A stretch of 5,982 nucleotides of DNA from Clostridia bacterium (GCA_017414725.1 JAFQKZ010000072.1:1-5982); one strand, 5' to 3'. Positions 1 to 5,900 are shown, counted from the stretch's first letter. The notes: generated by a model from the sequence alone, not told the origin. Program-made: numbers and translations.

Positions 1-921
1 ACTTTCTTGTATATTAATGTCAGAAATTATATTATTTTTCATAAATATAGACTTGTTTTTTTGATTGTTAATCAAAAGCTCTGCAGCGCGATAACCCATA
101 GTGCTGGCTATAATTCTGTCGCGTGCACTCGGCGAACCTCCACGTTGAACATGCCCAAGAATTGTACATCTTGTATGAATATTTGTATCTTGTTCGATTT
201 TTTTTGAAATTTCTATTATATTTTCGCAGCCTTCTGCTATTATTATTATAAAATGTTCTTTGCCTATTTTTTGTGTAAATTTAATTCTATTAATTATATC
301 TTTTTGGAAATCATATGATTTTTCCGGAACCAAAATCGAAGTTGCACCTGTTGCAATACCTATATGTAACGCCAAATTTCCACATTTTTTTCCCATGACT
401 TCTACTAAATTACATTTTTCGTGTGAGGAAGCAGTGTCACGAAGCTTGTCTATCATAGTGACTCCGGTATTTAAAGCCGTGCCAAAACCAATTGAATAAT
501 CTGTATAACCTATGTCATTGTCAATAGTCGCCGGAACGAAAATACAATTTATTCCCATATTTGACAGATCACGAGCTCCGTATAAACTGCCATTTCCACC
601 GATTATTACTACAGTATCTATGTTATATTTTTCGCAAGTTTTTACCGCCATTTCAAGTCCGGCTTGTGTTTTGAATTCAGGATCTCGAGACGTTCTTAAG
701 ACTGTACCGCCTCTGTGCAAAATATCAGAAACAGATCGTACAGTCATTTCAGTTATATCTCCAGTTCTTAGTCCTATGTAACCCCTGTTAAATCCAAAAA
801 CTTTCATATTGTTGTTTGTGTTATTTGAAGTCGCACGTCTTACAAATGCTCTTATAACAGCATTCATACCCGGCGCGTCTCCGCCACTTGTCAATATACC
901 TATGTTTCTTGTCGCTGACAT
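1..921 (-). CDS. pfkA: 6-phosphofructokinase PfkA, 3' end cut by window edge
   Basis: Phosphorylates fructose 6-phosphate to fructose 1,6-bisphosphate, the committed step of glycolysis, in the cytoplasm. The frame is open from the ATG at 921 to base 1, giving 307 residues; bacterial PfkA is usually about 320, so only some C-terminal residues are missing. Visible motifs: GGDAPGMNA (13-21, nucleotide loop and effector arginine region), GGT..RTSR (71-79), IGGNGS (107-112), PATIDND (130-136) with catalytic Asp134 and Asp136, EVMGKKCG (174-181), AE (229-230), RCTILGHVQRGGSP (251-264). Gly111 and Ala131 argue for an ATP-dependent rather than PPi-dependent enzyme, because PPi types carry Asp and Lys there. 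Oddities against the E. coli enzyme from memory: Asp103 is Asn110, Arg162 is Lys169 and Arg171 is Lys178, while Arg72, Arg243, His249 and Arg252 equivalents are kept. AAAGGA at 932-937 is the likely ribosome binding site, 10 nt from the ATG. It lies 29 nt after ackA, so it is probably the third gene of the operon. Confidence 0.95.
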   Translation of the reverse strand, partial: MSATRNIGILTSGGDAPGMNAVIRAFVRRATSNNTNNNMKVFGFNRGYIGLRTGDITEMTVRSVSDILHRGGTVLRTSRDPEFKTQAGLEMAVKTCEKYNIDTVVIIGGNGSLYGARDLSNMGINCIFVPATIDNDIGYTDYSIGFGTALNTGVTMIDKLRDTASSHEKCNLVEVMGKKCGNLALHIGIATGATSILVPEKSYDFQKDIINRIKFTQKIGKEHFIIIIAEGCENIIEISKKIEQDTNIHTRCTILGHVQRGGSPSARDRIIASTMGYRAAELLINNQKNKSIFMKNNIISDINIQES

Positions 922-950
922 GTTTTGAACATCCTTTCTATTATATTATT

Positions 951-2165
951 TTATAATATATTCGAAATTTCTTGCGCAATAGCTAGCTCTTCGTTTGTAG
1001 AAATAACATACACGTCTATATTTGAACTGTCAAAAGATATTTTGACTCCTGTTTCTGAGTTTATAATATTATTATTAATATTTTTATTGATTTTTAAATT
1101 TAAATACTCGAAACTTTCGCAAATTCTTTCTCTATGAACCGGTTGGTTTTCTCCGATGCCACCTGTAAAAATTATTGCATCGCATCCGTTCATTACAGAA
1201 ATATAACCGCCTATGTATTTAATAATCTGGTGTATCATGATTTTATGTGCTAGGATAGCTCTTTTGTTCCCTAGATTTTCTTGTATTGTAATATCTCTGT
1301 CATCACTACTTATACCTGAAATACTCTTAAGTCCTGAGCTTTTGTAAAAAATTTCTTCCAGTTTTTCTATTTTATCTAAATTTTTTTCTTTTTTTATAAT
1401 TTGGAATATAACTGCCGGATCTAAAGAACCTGAACGAGTACCCATTATTACACCGCCTAACGGAGAAATACCCATACTCGTTTCTACAACTTTACCGTTC
1501 TTTACAGCAGTAATAGAAGAACCATTGCCCAGATGACAACTTATTATTTTAGTGTTATTTATATTTTTTTTAGAAATTTCAAAATACTTTTCAATTACGT
1601 ATTTATGTGAAATACCATGAAATCCGTACTTTCTAATATTATATTTTTCGTAATATTCATACGGAACAGAATATGTATATACATAATCAGGTAAATCTAA
1701 ATAATACGAAGTATCAAAAACAGCATACTGTTTAATTTCTGAACCGAATATTTTCTGACAAGATTTTATGCCTAACAGATTCGCATGATTATGCAACGGA
1801 GCAAGAGATTCCAGTTCTTTTATTTTTTCGCAAACGTCACTATTAATAAGCACAGGTTTTGCAAAATATTTTCCGCCATGCACTACTCTGTGACCTATTA
1901 CATCAATTTCTTGTATATTTTTAATAACTCCGATATTATTATCTAATAATATTTTGATTAAATATTTTAAAGCGCTTTCGTAATCTGTAATATTACTGCT
2001 TTTCTCGTATATAACTTTTTTATTATTCACAAAATATGAAAATATAGTTTCGTTTTTTATAAAAATTCTCTCTATATTACCATAGCAAATTACTTTTTTG
2101 TTTATAATATTAATTAATTTATATTTAAGAGATGAACTTCCTGAATTTATAACCAAAATTTTCAC
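951..2165 (-). CDS. ackA: acetate kinase AckA
   Basis: Interconverts acetyl phosphate plus ADP with acetate plus ATP; in fermenters it is the last, ATP-yielding step from acetyl-CoA. From the GTG at 2165 the protein has 404 residues, the usual length. Visible ASKHA-fold motifs: N-terminal MKILVINSGSSSLKY with Asn7, GHRVVHGG (Arg93), LAPLHN (His125), AVFDT (Asp151), KYGFHGISH (His183), HLGNGSS (211-217), MGTRSG (Arg244), FTGGIGEN (333-340) and STNEE (Glu392), which match the catalytic residues known from the Methanosarcina enzyme (Asn7, Arg91, His123, Asp148, His180, Arg241, Glu384). The in-frame GTG at 2174 is rejected because it sits inside the GAGGTGAT ribosome binding site. Unusual: LHNP reads LHNH, FDT(A)FHxTMP reads FDTSYYLDLP, and GFHGTSH reads GFHGISH. 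No phosphotransacetylase gene is in view. It lies 41 nt after the HD gene and 29 nt before pfkA, presumably co-transcribed. Confidence 0.96.
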   Translation of the reverse strand: MKILVINSGSSSLKYKLINIINKKVICYGNIERIFIKNETIFSYFVNNKKVIYEKSSNITDYESALKYLIKILLDNNIGVIKNIQEIDVIGHRVVHGGKYFAKPVLINSDVCEKIKELESLAPLHNHANLLGIKSCQKIFGSEIKQYAVFDTSYYLDLPDYVYTYSVPYEYYEKYNIRKYGFHGISHKYVIEKYFEISKKNINNTKIISCHLGNGSSITAVKNGKVVETSMGISPLGGVIMGTRSGSLDPAVIFQIIKKEKNLDKIEKLEEIFYKSSGLKSISGISSDDRDITIQENLGNKRAILAHKIMIHQIIKYIGGYISVMNGCDAIIFTGGIGENQPVHRERICESFEYLNLKINKNINNNIINSETGVKISFDSSNIDVYVISTNEELAIAQEISNIL

Positions 2166-2169
2166 AGCA

Positions 2170-2178
2170 ATCACCTCT
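2170..2178 (-). promoter_or_regulatory. ribosome binding site that fixes the ackA start
   Basis: On the minus strand this reads AGAGGTGAT, a strong match to the anti-Shine-Dalgarno sequence. Counting from its GAGG core, the GTG at 2165 is 8 nt away, which is ideal, whereas the upstream in-frame GTG at 2174 is part of the site itself. The resulting N-terminus MKILVINSGSSS agrees with the family. Confidence 0.85.
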
Positions 2179-2206
2179 GATTTTTTATATTATTTATAAT
2201 ATTATA

Positions 2207-2794
2207 TTATTTTTTTACTGCGGAAGTGTGTTTTTCGTATAAATATGTAGCTTCAAGATCTGAGATATGTAATTTTACTGCCAACGGAAATTTGTCAAAC
2301 GCTAGACTAATCGAAAATCCTCCGGACCTTGCAGCCTCGTCAAAACCACCCATGTGCCATCTTATAGCCATAGCTTCCTGTGTCTTTAATTTCATAAATC
2401 TTTCTATCAAAAAAACAGATTTTTCTCCGTGACCATACGGGAACATATCTTCTACTTGATAAAACGGTACTTGCTCCCAGGCTCCCGTAACTTCATTTTT
2501 TACATTTCTTTTCGAAACTTTATAAAACTGCACTTTACAAATATCATGCAACAAAGAACAAATTGTAAAACTTTCAAGACTATCTTCTCGACTGTTATAA
2601 TATTTCTCTTTTAGAACTTTGTATACGTTTATGCTGTGCATTAATAGACCATGTTCGCACGCACAATGAAATTTAGTACTCGCCGGAGCTGTAAAAAAAT
2701 CCGTAGTTTCCAGCCATTCGAGTAATTTATCAGAACCTTCGCGAGCTATATTACTCTTATAAATATTTATAAATTCTTCTTTTAAACTAGACAT
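2207..2794 (-). CDS. stand-alone HD-domain phosphohydrolase, substrate unknown
   Basis: A 195-residue cytoplasmic protein with no signal peptide or membrane segment. It has the ordered metal-ligand pattern of the HD superfamily: His53 (in HGLLMHS), the His83-Asp84 doublet (LLHDICK), His122 (YGHGEKS), His147 (IRWHMGG) and Asp179 (HISDLEA). This spacing resembles the HD part of YhaM-type 3'-5' exoribonucleases, but the N-terminal OB-fold nucleic-acid domain of YhaM is absent. Proteins of this size and with a similar N-terminus (EEFINIYK...LLEWLETTDFFTAPAST) are, as I recall, common in clostridia and annotated only as hydrolase or HD-domain protein. A nucleotide or cyclic-nucleotide phosphoesterase role is possible but nothing here shows the substrate. 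The ATG at 2794 is preceded by AGGTGAT (2804-2810) at 9 nt. It is probably the first gene of an HD-ackA-pfkA operon; the 41-nt spacer to ackA is pure AT apart from the ribosome binding site and shows no terminator. Confidence 0.9.
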   Translation of the reverse strand: MSSLKEEFINIYKSNIAREGSDKLLEWLETTDFFTAPASTKFHCACEHGLLMHSINVYKVLKEKYYNSREDSLESFTICSLLHDICKVQFYKVSKRNVKNEVTGAWEQVPFYQVEDMFPYGHGEKSVFLIERFMKLKTQEAMAIRWHMGGFDEAARSGGFSISLAFDKFPLAVKLHISDLEATYLYEKHTSAVKK

Positions 2795-2843
2795 AATAAT
2801 ACTATCACCTAAATATTAGTTTTAAATTTACAGTCTAGTTTTT

Positions 2844-2860
2844 ATTTTAGCATGATTATA
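2844..2860 (-). promoter_or_regulatory. putative promoter -10 region for the HD-ackA-pfkA operon
   Basis: Minus strand carries TGCTAAAAT (2852-2844), an extended -10 of the TGnTAnnnT type, and just upstream a perfect TATAAT (2860-2855). Neither has a recognisable -35 box at 16-18 nt. Starting from the extended -10 would give a leader of roughly 40 nt before the HD gene. The call rests on the -10 boxes and position only; TATAAT-like strings are frequent by chance in DNA this AT-rich. Confidence 0.35.
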
Positions 2861-2983
2861 AGTTTTTTATTAGATTACCTGCGTAAAGGTCTCGCGACTT
2901 CTGAAAATTTTGACAAGATAAATGAGTTTTTTGATCTTGTCGAAAGCGCAGGTAAGTGGCTCGAATTTTTGAGTAATTATTAA
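2852..2983 (+). CDS. possible 43-residue protein in the divergent intergenic region
   Basis: An ATG-to-TAA frame of 43 codons starting MIISFLLDYLRKGL and ending KWLEFLSNY. It is acidic by count (7 Asp/Glu, 4 Lys/Arg) with hydrophobic residues spaced as in amphipathic helices, and has no clear transmembrane segment. Against it being a gene: there is no Shine-Dalgarno sequence upstream of the ATG, the ATG overlaps a minus-strand -10 box, and residues about 9-34 lie over two nested inverted repeats that could explain the sequence by themselves. For it: the composition is protein-like and third positions are not random-looking. It lies 48 nt before the membrane-protein gene on the same strand. 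I do not recognise the product; a leaderless message would be needed for translation. It could equally be a chance ORF in a structured RNA or DNA element. Confidence 0.25.
   Translation: MIISFLLDYLRKGLATSENFDKINEFFDLVESAGKWLEFLSNY
2875..2955. repeat. two nested inverted repeats, potential long bulged hairpin
   Basis: Outer arms: TTACCTGCG (2875-2883) pairs perfectly with CGCAGGTAA (2947-2955), and T2884/G2946 could add a wobble pair. Inner arms: TTTTGACAAGAT (2908-2919) pairs with ATCTTGTCGAAA (2934-2945), 12 pairs with one G-U wobble, closing a loop that can be shortened by three A-T pairs. The inner 3' arm abuts the outer 3' arm, so the two helices could stack, leaving a single 23-nt bulge on the 5' side (2885-2907, AAAGGTCTCGCGACTTC...). 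There is no U-run after either end, so it does not look like an intrinsic terminator. I could not match it to hammerhead, pistol, twister or c-di-GMP riboswitch consensus patterns, nor to SRP RNA or an integron attC site. The transcribed strand, if any, is unknown. Confidence 0.6.
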
Positions 2984-2999
2984 TATTTCAAAAATAATA

Positions 3000-3005
3000 T
3001 ATAAT
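3000..3005 (+). promoter_or_regulatory. putative -10 box for the membrane protein-yfmF-yfmH operon
   Basis: A perfect TATAAT lies about 27 nt before the GTG at 3032. The sequence 16-18 nt upstream (TTATTA-like, about 2977-2982) is a poor -35 match, and there is no TGn extension. If used, transcription would begin near 3012, giving a leader of only about 20 nt and excluding the left arm of the ACCCCT/AGGGGT inverted repeat from the RNA. Confidence 0.35.
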
Positions 3006-3033
3006 ACCCCTATAGATAAATTTTACGAGGGGT
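3006..3033 (+). promoter_or_regulatory. 6-bp inverted repeat covering the SD-like sequence
   Basis: ACCCCT (3006-3011) is complementary to AGGGGT (3028-3033) across a 16-nt AT-rich loop. The right arm contains the only Shine-Dalgarno-like sequence in the area (GAGGGGTGA, 3027-3035) and touches the proposed GTG start at 3032, so a hairpin would hide the initiation region. It would work only in transcripts that start upstream of 3006. The alternative is an operator-like palindrome just downstream of the -10 box. Confidence 0.35.
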
Positions 3034-3295
3034 GAGCGAAATCAAAAATAAAATATTAATATTATTGATTTTTGTGTATGTCACGAGTATTAATATATAC
3101 TCTGCGGGTTTTGAGTTTATAAAAACAGATAGTAATCACAATAAATTATATGATTTTATTTATGACGGATCGATATTATTATACGGCGGGATACTCTTGA
3201 TTGTACTTTCGGTATTGGGTATTATATTCACGCTGGTTCCTCCGAGGAAGAGAAAAAACAAGCATAAAAATAATAATAATTTAGACCGGAGATGA
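3032..3295 (+). CDS. small two-helix membrane protein of unknown function
   Basis: I do not recognise this 87-residue protein. Residues 1-7 are polar with Lys5 and Lys7, 8-22 form a hydrophobic stretch (signal anchor, or signal peptide ending near YSAG at 23-26), about 27-47 are a polar Asp/Asn/Lys-containing loop, 48-69 form a second hydrophobic helix (SILLYGGILLIVLSVLGIIF), and 72-87 are a strongly basic tail (RKRKNKHK then Asn-rich). The positive-inside rule suggests the tail is cytoplasmic. The start is uncertain: the only SD-like sequence, GAGGGGTGA at 3027-3035, overlaps the GTG at 3032; the in-frame ATC at 3041 has ideal spacing but is a very rare start codon; TTG at 3065 has no SD. 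An in-frame stop at 3017 limits any upstream extension. The stop codon lies inside the yfmF ribosome binding region and only 7 nt separate the two genes, so translational coupling and a function related to YfmF/YfmH are plausible. Confidence 0.75.
   Translation: MSEIKNKILILLIFVYVTSINIYSAGFEFIKTDSNHNKLYDFIYDGSILLYGGILLIVLSVLGIIFTLVPPRKRKNKHKNNNNLDRR
3288..3295 (+). promoter_or_regulatory. ribosome binding site of yfmF overlapping the upstream stop
   Basis: GGAGATGA contains the GGAG core (3288-3291), 11 nt before the GTG at 3303, and includes the TGA stop (3293-3295) of the membrane-protein gene. The ATG at 3292-3294 is not a usable start because TAG follows three codons later. The overlap suggests coupled translation. 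Confidence 0.6.
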
Positions 3296-3302
3296 ATATT
3301 TA

Positions 3303-4583
3303 GTGCTAAATAATAATATCGTACGGAAAAGTTTATCTGAGGGCATAAATTTTACTTATATTCCGGAAGACAAATTTAAAACTAGTTTTATTTCTTTTTC
3401 TATATTTAGTCCGCTTGATAATAAATACGTGTCGGCTAATGCGTTATTATCGAGTTTATTGGCGCACTCGTGTAAAAAATTGCCTAAATTGTCTGATATT
3501 AGCAAAAAACTTGAGAATTTATACGGTGCTTCGATACATCCGAGTGTCACGAAATTGGGCGAAAGTCAGGTCATAAGTCTTTGCGCTACGGGTTTGAACA
3601 GTAAATATAGTCTTGATGACAAAAATAATATTCTTGAGTTGACAGATATTTTATGTGATATGATTTTTGACCCTGATATTTCGAATAATAAATTTAATAA
3701 TATCGAGAATTTTAATCAAGAAAAAAGACAGCTTATAGAAGATATTAATTCTGAATTAAATAACAAAAAAGCATATGCTAAAAAGCGTTGCACAGAAATT
3801 ATGTGTGCGGACGAAAAATTTAGTATAAATTCTCTGGGTACTGTTGAGCAAGCTGAAAATTTAACTCCGGAATTTGTATTTCAGGCTTGGCAAAAATTAT
3901 TATCTGAATCAAGAATAGAAATTATAATAACAGGAAGTATTTCGTGCGAACAGATAATTAACGAGTTCGAGAAAAGATTCAGTAAAATTACCAGAAAAAA
4001 TATAGTTTCTTGTGATACTGAAATTATAAAAAAATCTAGTGACATAAAAAATCATGTTGAATATATGGACTTAACGCAGTCTAAATTAGTCATGGGATTT
4101 AGGACTGAAATTTCTGTTTCTGACCCGGATGTATATGCTATGATTGTAATGAATTGTCTGTACGGTGGAGGAGCGCAATCGAAATTATTTTTAAATGTCC
4201 GTGAAAAACAGAGTTTGTGTTATTACTGTTCTTCTAAATATAATAAACATAAAGCTATAATATTAGTCGAAAGCGGCGTAGAACATGATAATATAGACAA
4301 AGCAAAACAGGGAATTTTAGAACAGCTCAAAGAGATTCAAATCGGAAATTTCACGGATTCTGAACTACAAGAAATAAAATTATATATTTCACAGAGTTTA
4401 AAACATACAAAAGATAGCCTGGAAAGTTTAAACACATGGTACTTATCTCAAGTTTTTTCGGATACAAAAGAAACTCCTGATGAAGTAATAGAAAAAATAA
4501 ATCAAGTGTCCAGAGAGAAAATTATAGAAATATCAAATAAAATTTCTCTAGATACTGTCTATGTTTTGACTAATAATAAATAA
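3303..4583 (+). CDS. yfmF: M16 peptidase-like protein YfmF (non-zinc subunit)
   Basis: A 426-residue cytoplasmic M16 (pitrilysin) family protein with two homologous halves, the expected length for YfmF (YmfF in Bacillus subtilis). The zinc motif HxxEH is absent: the equivalent helix near residues 48-61 reads LLSSLLAHSCKKLP. The C-terminal half holds the typical LYGGGAQSKLFLNVREKQSLCYYCSS block (286-311) with Arg300 and Tyr307 spaced seven apart, the R/Y pair which in M16 enzymes binds substrate and in two-subunit members sits on the non-zinc subunit. It should therefore pair with the zinc-bearing product of the next gene. Public annotation links YfmF/YfmH to EF-P 5-aminopentanol modification, as they neighbour the reductase gene ymfI in Bacillus; no such gene is in view, so the link is not supported here. 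The GTG start follows GGAG at 11 nt. N-terminal codons look less AT-rich than the rest. Confidence 0.9.
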   Translation: MLNNNIVRKSLSEGINFTYIPEDKFKTSFISFSIFSPLDNKYVSANALLSSLLAHSCKKLPKLSDISKKLENLYGASIHPSVTKLGESQVISLCATGLNSKYSLDDKNNILELTDILCDMIFDPDISNNKFNNIENFNQEKRQLIEDINSELNNKKAYAKKRCTEIMCADEKFSINSLGTVEQAENLTPEFVFQAWQKLLSESRIEIIITGSISCEQIINEFEKRFSKITRKNIVSCDTEIIKKSSDIKNHVEYMDLTQSKLVMGFRTEISVSDPDVYAMIVMNCLYGGGAQSKLFLNVREKQSLCYYCSSKYNKHKAIILVESGVEHDNIDKAKQGILEQLKEIQIGNFTDSELQEIKLYISQSLKHTKDSLESLNTWYLSQVFSDTKETPDEVIEKINQVSREKIIEISNKISLDTVYVLTNNK

Positions 4584-4602
4584 TATTAATAAATTAAGTA
4601 TC

Positions 4603-4608
4603 AGGAGG
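4603..4608 (+). promoter_or_regulatory. ribosome binding site that decides the yfmH start
   Basis: AGGAGG is a perfect core Shine-Dalgarno sequence. The GTG at 4611 is only 2 nt downstream, too close, while the in-frame ATG at 4620 is 11 nt downstream, the same spacing as at yfmF. I therefore place the start at 4620, three codons inside the longest frame. Confidence 0.7.
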
Positions 4609-4619
4609 TTGTGAATTTT

Positions 4620-5900
4620 ATGAATCCAAAAAGAGTAAGCTATGATTTAATAAACGAAGAATATTATTACATGAAACATCCCACTGGACTAGATATATAT
4701 ATATATCCCAAAAAAGATTACGGCTCGAAATATGCTATTTTTGGAACAAATTTCGGATCTATAAATAATAAATTCAAACTTAAAAATAATACAAGTTACA
4801 CAGAAGTTCCAGATGGAATAGCACATTATTTAGAACACAAATTATTCGCAGGCAAAGACTGTGACGCTTTTGAGTTATTTTCTAAGACAGGTGCTTCTGC
4901 CAATGCATATACTTCTTTTGAGAAAACTGCATATTTATTTTCGTGTACAGATAATTTCGAAGAATCTTTAAATATATTATTAGATTTTGTTCAGTCGCCG
5001 TATTTTACTCCTGAGAACGTCGAAAAAGAACGTGGAATAATTAATCAAGAAATCAAAATGTACCAAGACAGCCCTGACTGGAAAGTGTATATTAATTTAT
5101 TAAATTTGTTATATAAAAATCATCCCGTAAAAATTGACATAGCCGGTTCTGTCGAGTCTGTCTCGAGAATTACGCCTGAGATTTTATACGAGTGTTATAA
5201 TAATTTTTATAATTTAAATAATATGTGTCTGTGTATAGTCGGAGATGTAAATTATAACAAAATTTTCGAATTAGTAGACACGAAATTAAAATATTCAAAT
5301 AAAATCGATGTAGAAAAATATTTCCCGGAAGAAACTTTAGATATTTCACAAGAATATATTTCTGAGAAATTTGACATAAACTCAAAAATATTTAATTTCG
5401 GAATAAAACAGTTTATGAATACAGGTGCTCGTGTTAGCACCAGAGAGTCCGTACTTTGTGATATATTATTATATTATTTAACATCTCCGTCTTCAGATAT
5501 GTACACAGAATTACTTGAAAAAGAATTAATAAATTTTGCTACGTTTTCTTCGGAACACCTAGAAGGTCCTGGATACTCTTCTTTGATATTTTCCGGAGAA
5601 TCAAAAGATCCGAAAAAAACTTCTGAAATTATCAAAAATCATATTATAAAACTCAGATCTTCAGGACTAAACTCAGAAAATTTCGAGAGATCCAAAAAAG
5701 CAGTCTACGGCAAAAGCATGAACGTATTTAATAATATCTCAGACATAGCCAACGTGTTATTAGAATTTGCGTTTTCAGGAAAACAATTTTTTGAGTATAT
5801 TAAAATTTTACAAGATATAAAACTTGAAGATATTAATAAATATATTATAGAGCGAGTTGACCCTGAGTATTCTGCGCTTTCCGTAGCAGAACCAAAATAA
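4620..5900 (+). CDS. yfmH: M16 family zinc peptidase YfmH (catalytic subunit)
   Basis: A 426-residue M16 zinc metallopeptidase-type protein, matching YfmH (YmfH of Bacillus subtilis) in length and layout. Numbered from the ATG at 4620, the inverted zinc motif HYLEH is at 69-73 (His69 and His73 as ligands, Glu72 as catalytic base), and ERGIINQEIKMY (137-148) supplies Glu144 as the third ligand, 71 residues on. The preceding VPDGIAHYLEHKLF and following GASANAYTSFEKTAY are typical of the family. The second half (about residues 225-426) has the M16 fold, but the R/Y pair is degenerate (MYTELLEKELI region), as expected if YfmF supplies it. Its natural substrate is unknown. It follows yfmF by 36 nt with its own AGGAGG, as an operon partner. 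An (AT)7 run at 4693-4706 lies within codons for DIYIYP near the N-terminus and could be slippage-prone. No terminator-like hairpin follows the stop. Confidence 0.92.
   Translation: MNPKRVSYDLINEEYYYMKHPTGLDIYIYPKKDYGSKYAIFGTNFGSINNKFKLKNNTSYTEVPDGIAHYLEHKLFAGKDCDAFELFSKTGASANAYTSFEKTAYLFSCTDNFEESLNILLDFVQSPYFTPENVEKERGIINQEIKMYQDSPDWKVYINLLNLLYKNHPVKIDIAGSVESVSRITPEILYECYNNFYNLNNMCLCIVGDVNYNKIFELVDTKLKYSNKIDVEKYFPEETLDISQEYISEKFDINSKIFNFGIKQFMNTGARVSTRESVLCDILLYYLTSPSSDMYTELLEKELINFATFSSEHLEGPGYSSLIFSGESKDPKKTSEIIKNHIIKLRSSGLNSENFERSKKAVYGKSMNVFNNISDIANVLLEFAFSGKQFFEYIKILQDIKLEDINKYIIERVDPEYSALSVAEPK

Noticed and set aside
7..781. Plus-strand open frames of 66-89 codons across the left end.
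   Set aside because: They run antisense to the uninterrupted, motif-complete pfkA frame and show no recognisable protein features.
1..921. PPi-dependent phosphofructokinase.
   Set aside because: The diagnostic Asp and Lys of PPi enzymes (GGDDS, PKTIDND) are Gly and Ala here.
2166..2174. Longer ackA start at the GTG at 2174 (adds three residues).
   Set aside because: This GTG is part of the GAGGTGAT ribosome binding site; the GTG at 2165 has correct spacing and gives the family N-terminus.
2226..2614. Plus-strand open frames antisense to the HD gene.
   Set aside because: Shadows of the HD-domain frame, whose metal-ligand motifs are clear.
2875..2955. Intrinsic terminator, or a retron/attC-like element, at the nested inverted repeats.
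   Set aside because: No U-run follows either end, no reverse transcriptase or integrase is nearby, and the integron core site patterns are absent.
2957..2974. CTCGAATTTTTGAG as a terminator hairpin.
   Set aside because: The stem is short with almost no loop and is not followed by a T-run.
4611..4619. Longer yfmH start at the GTG at 4611.
   Set aside because: Only 2 nt separate it from AGGAGG; the in-frame ATG at 4620 is better spaced.
5170..5440. Minus-strand open frames inside yfmH.
   Set aside because: Overlapping shadows of a well-supported M16 coding frame with no ribosome binding site or motif support.
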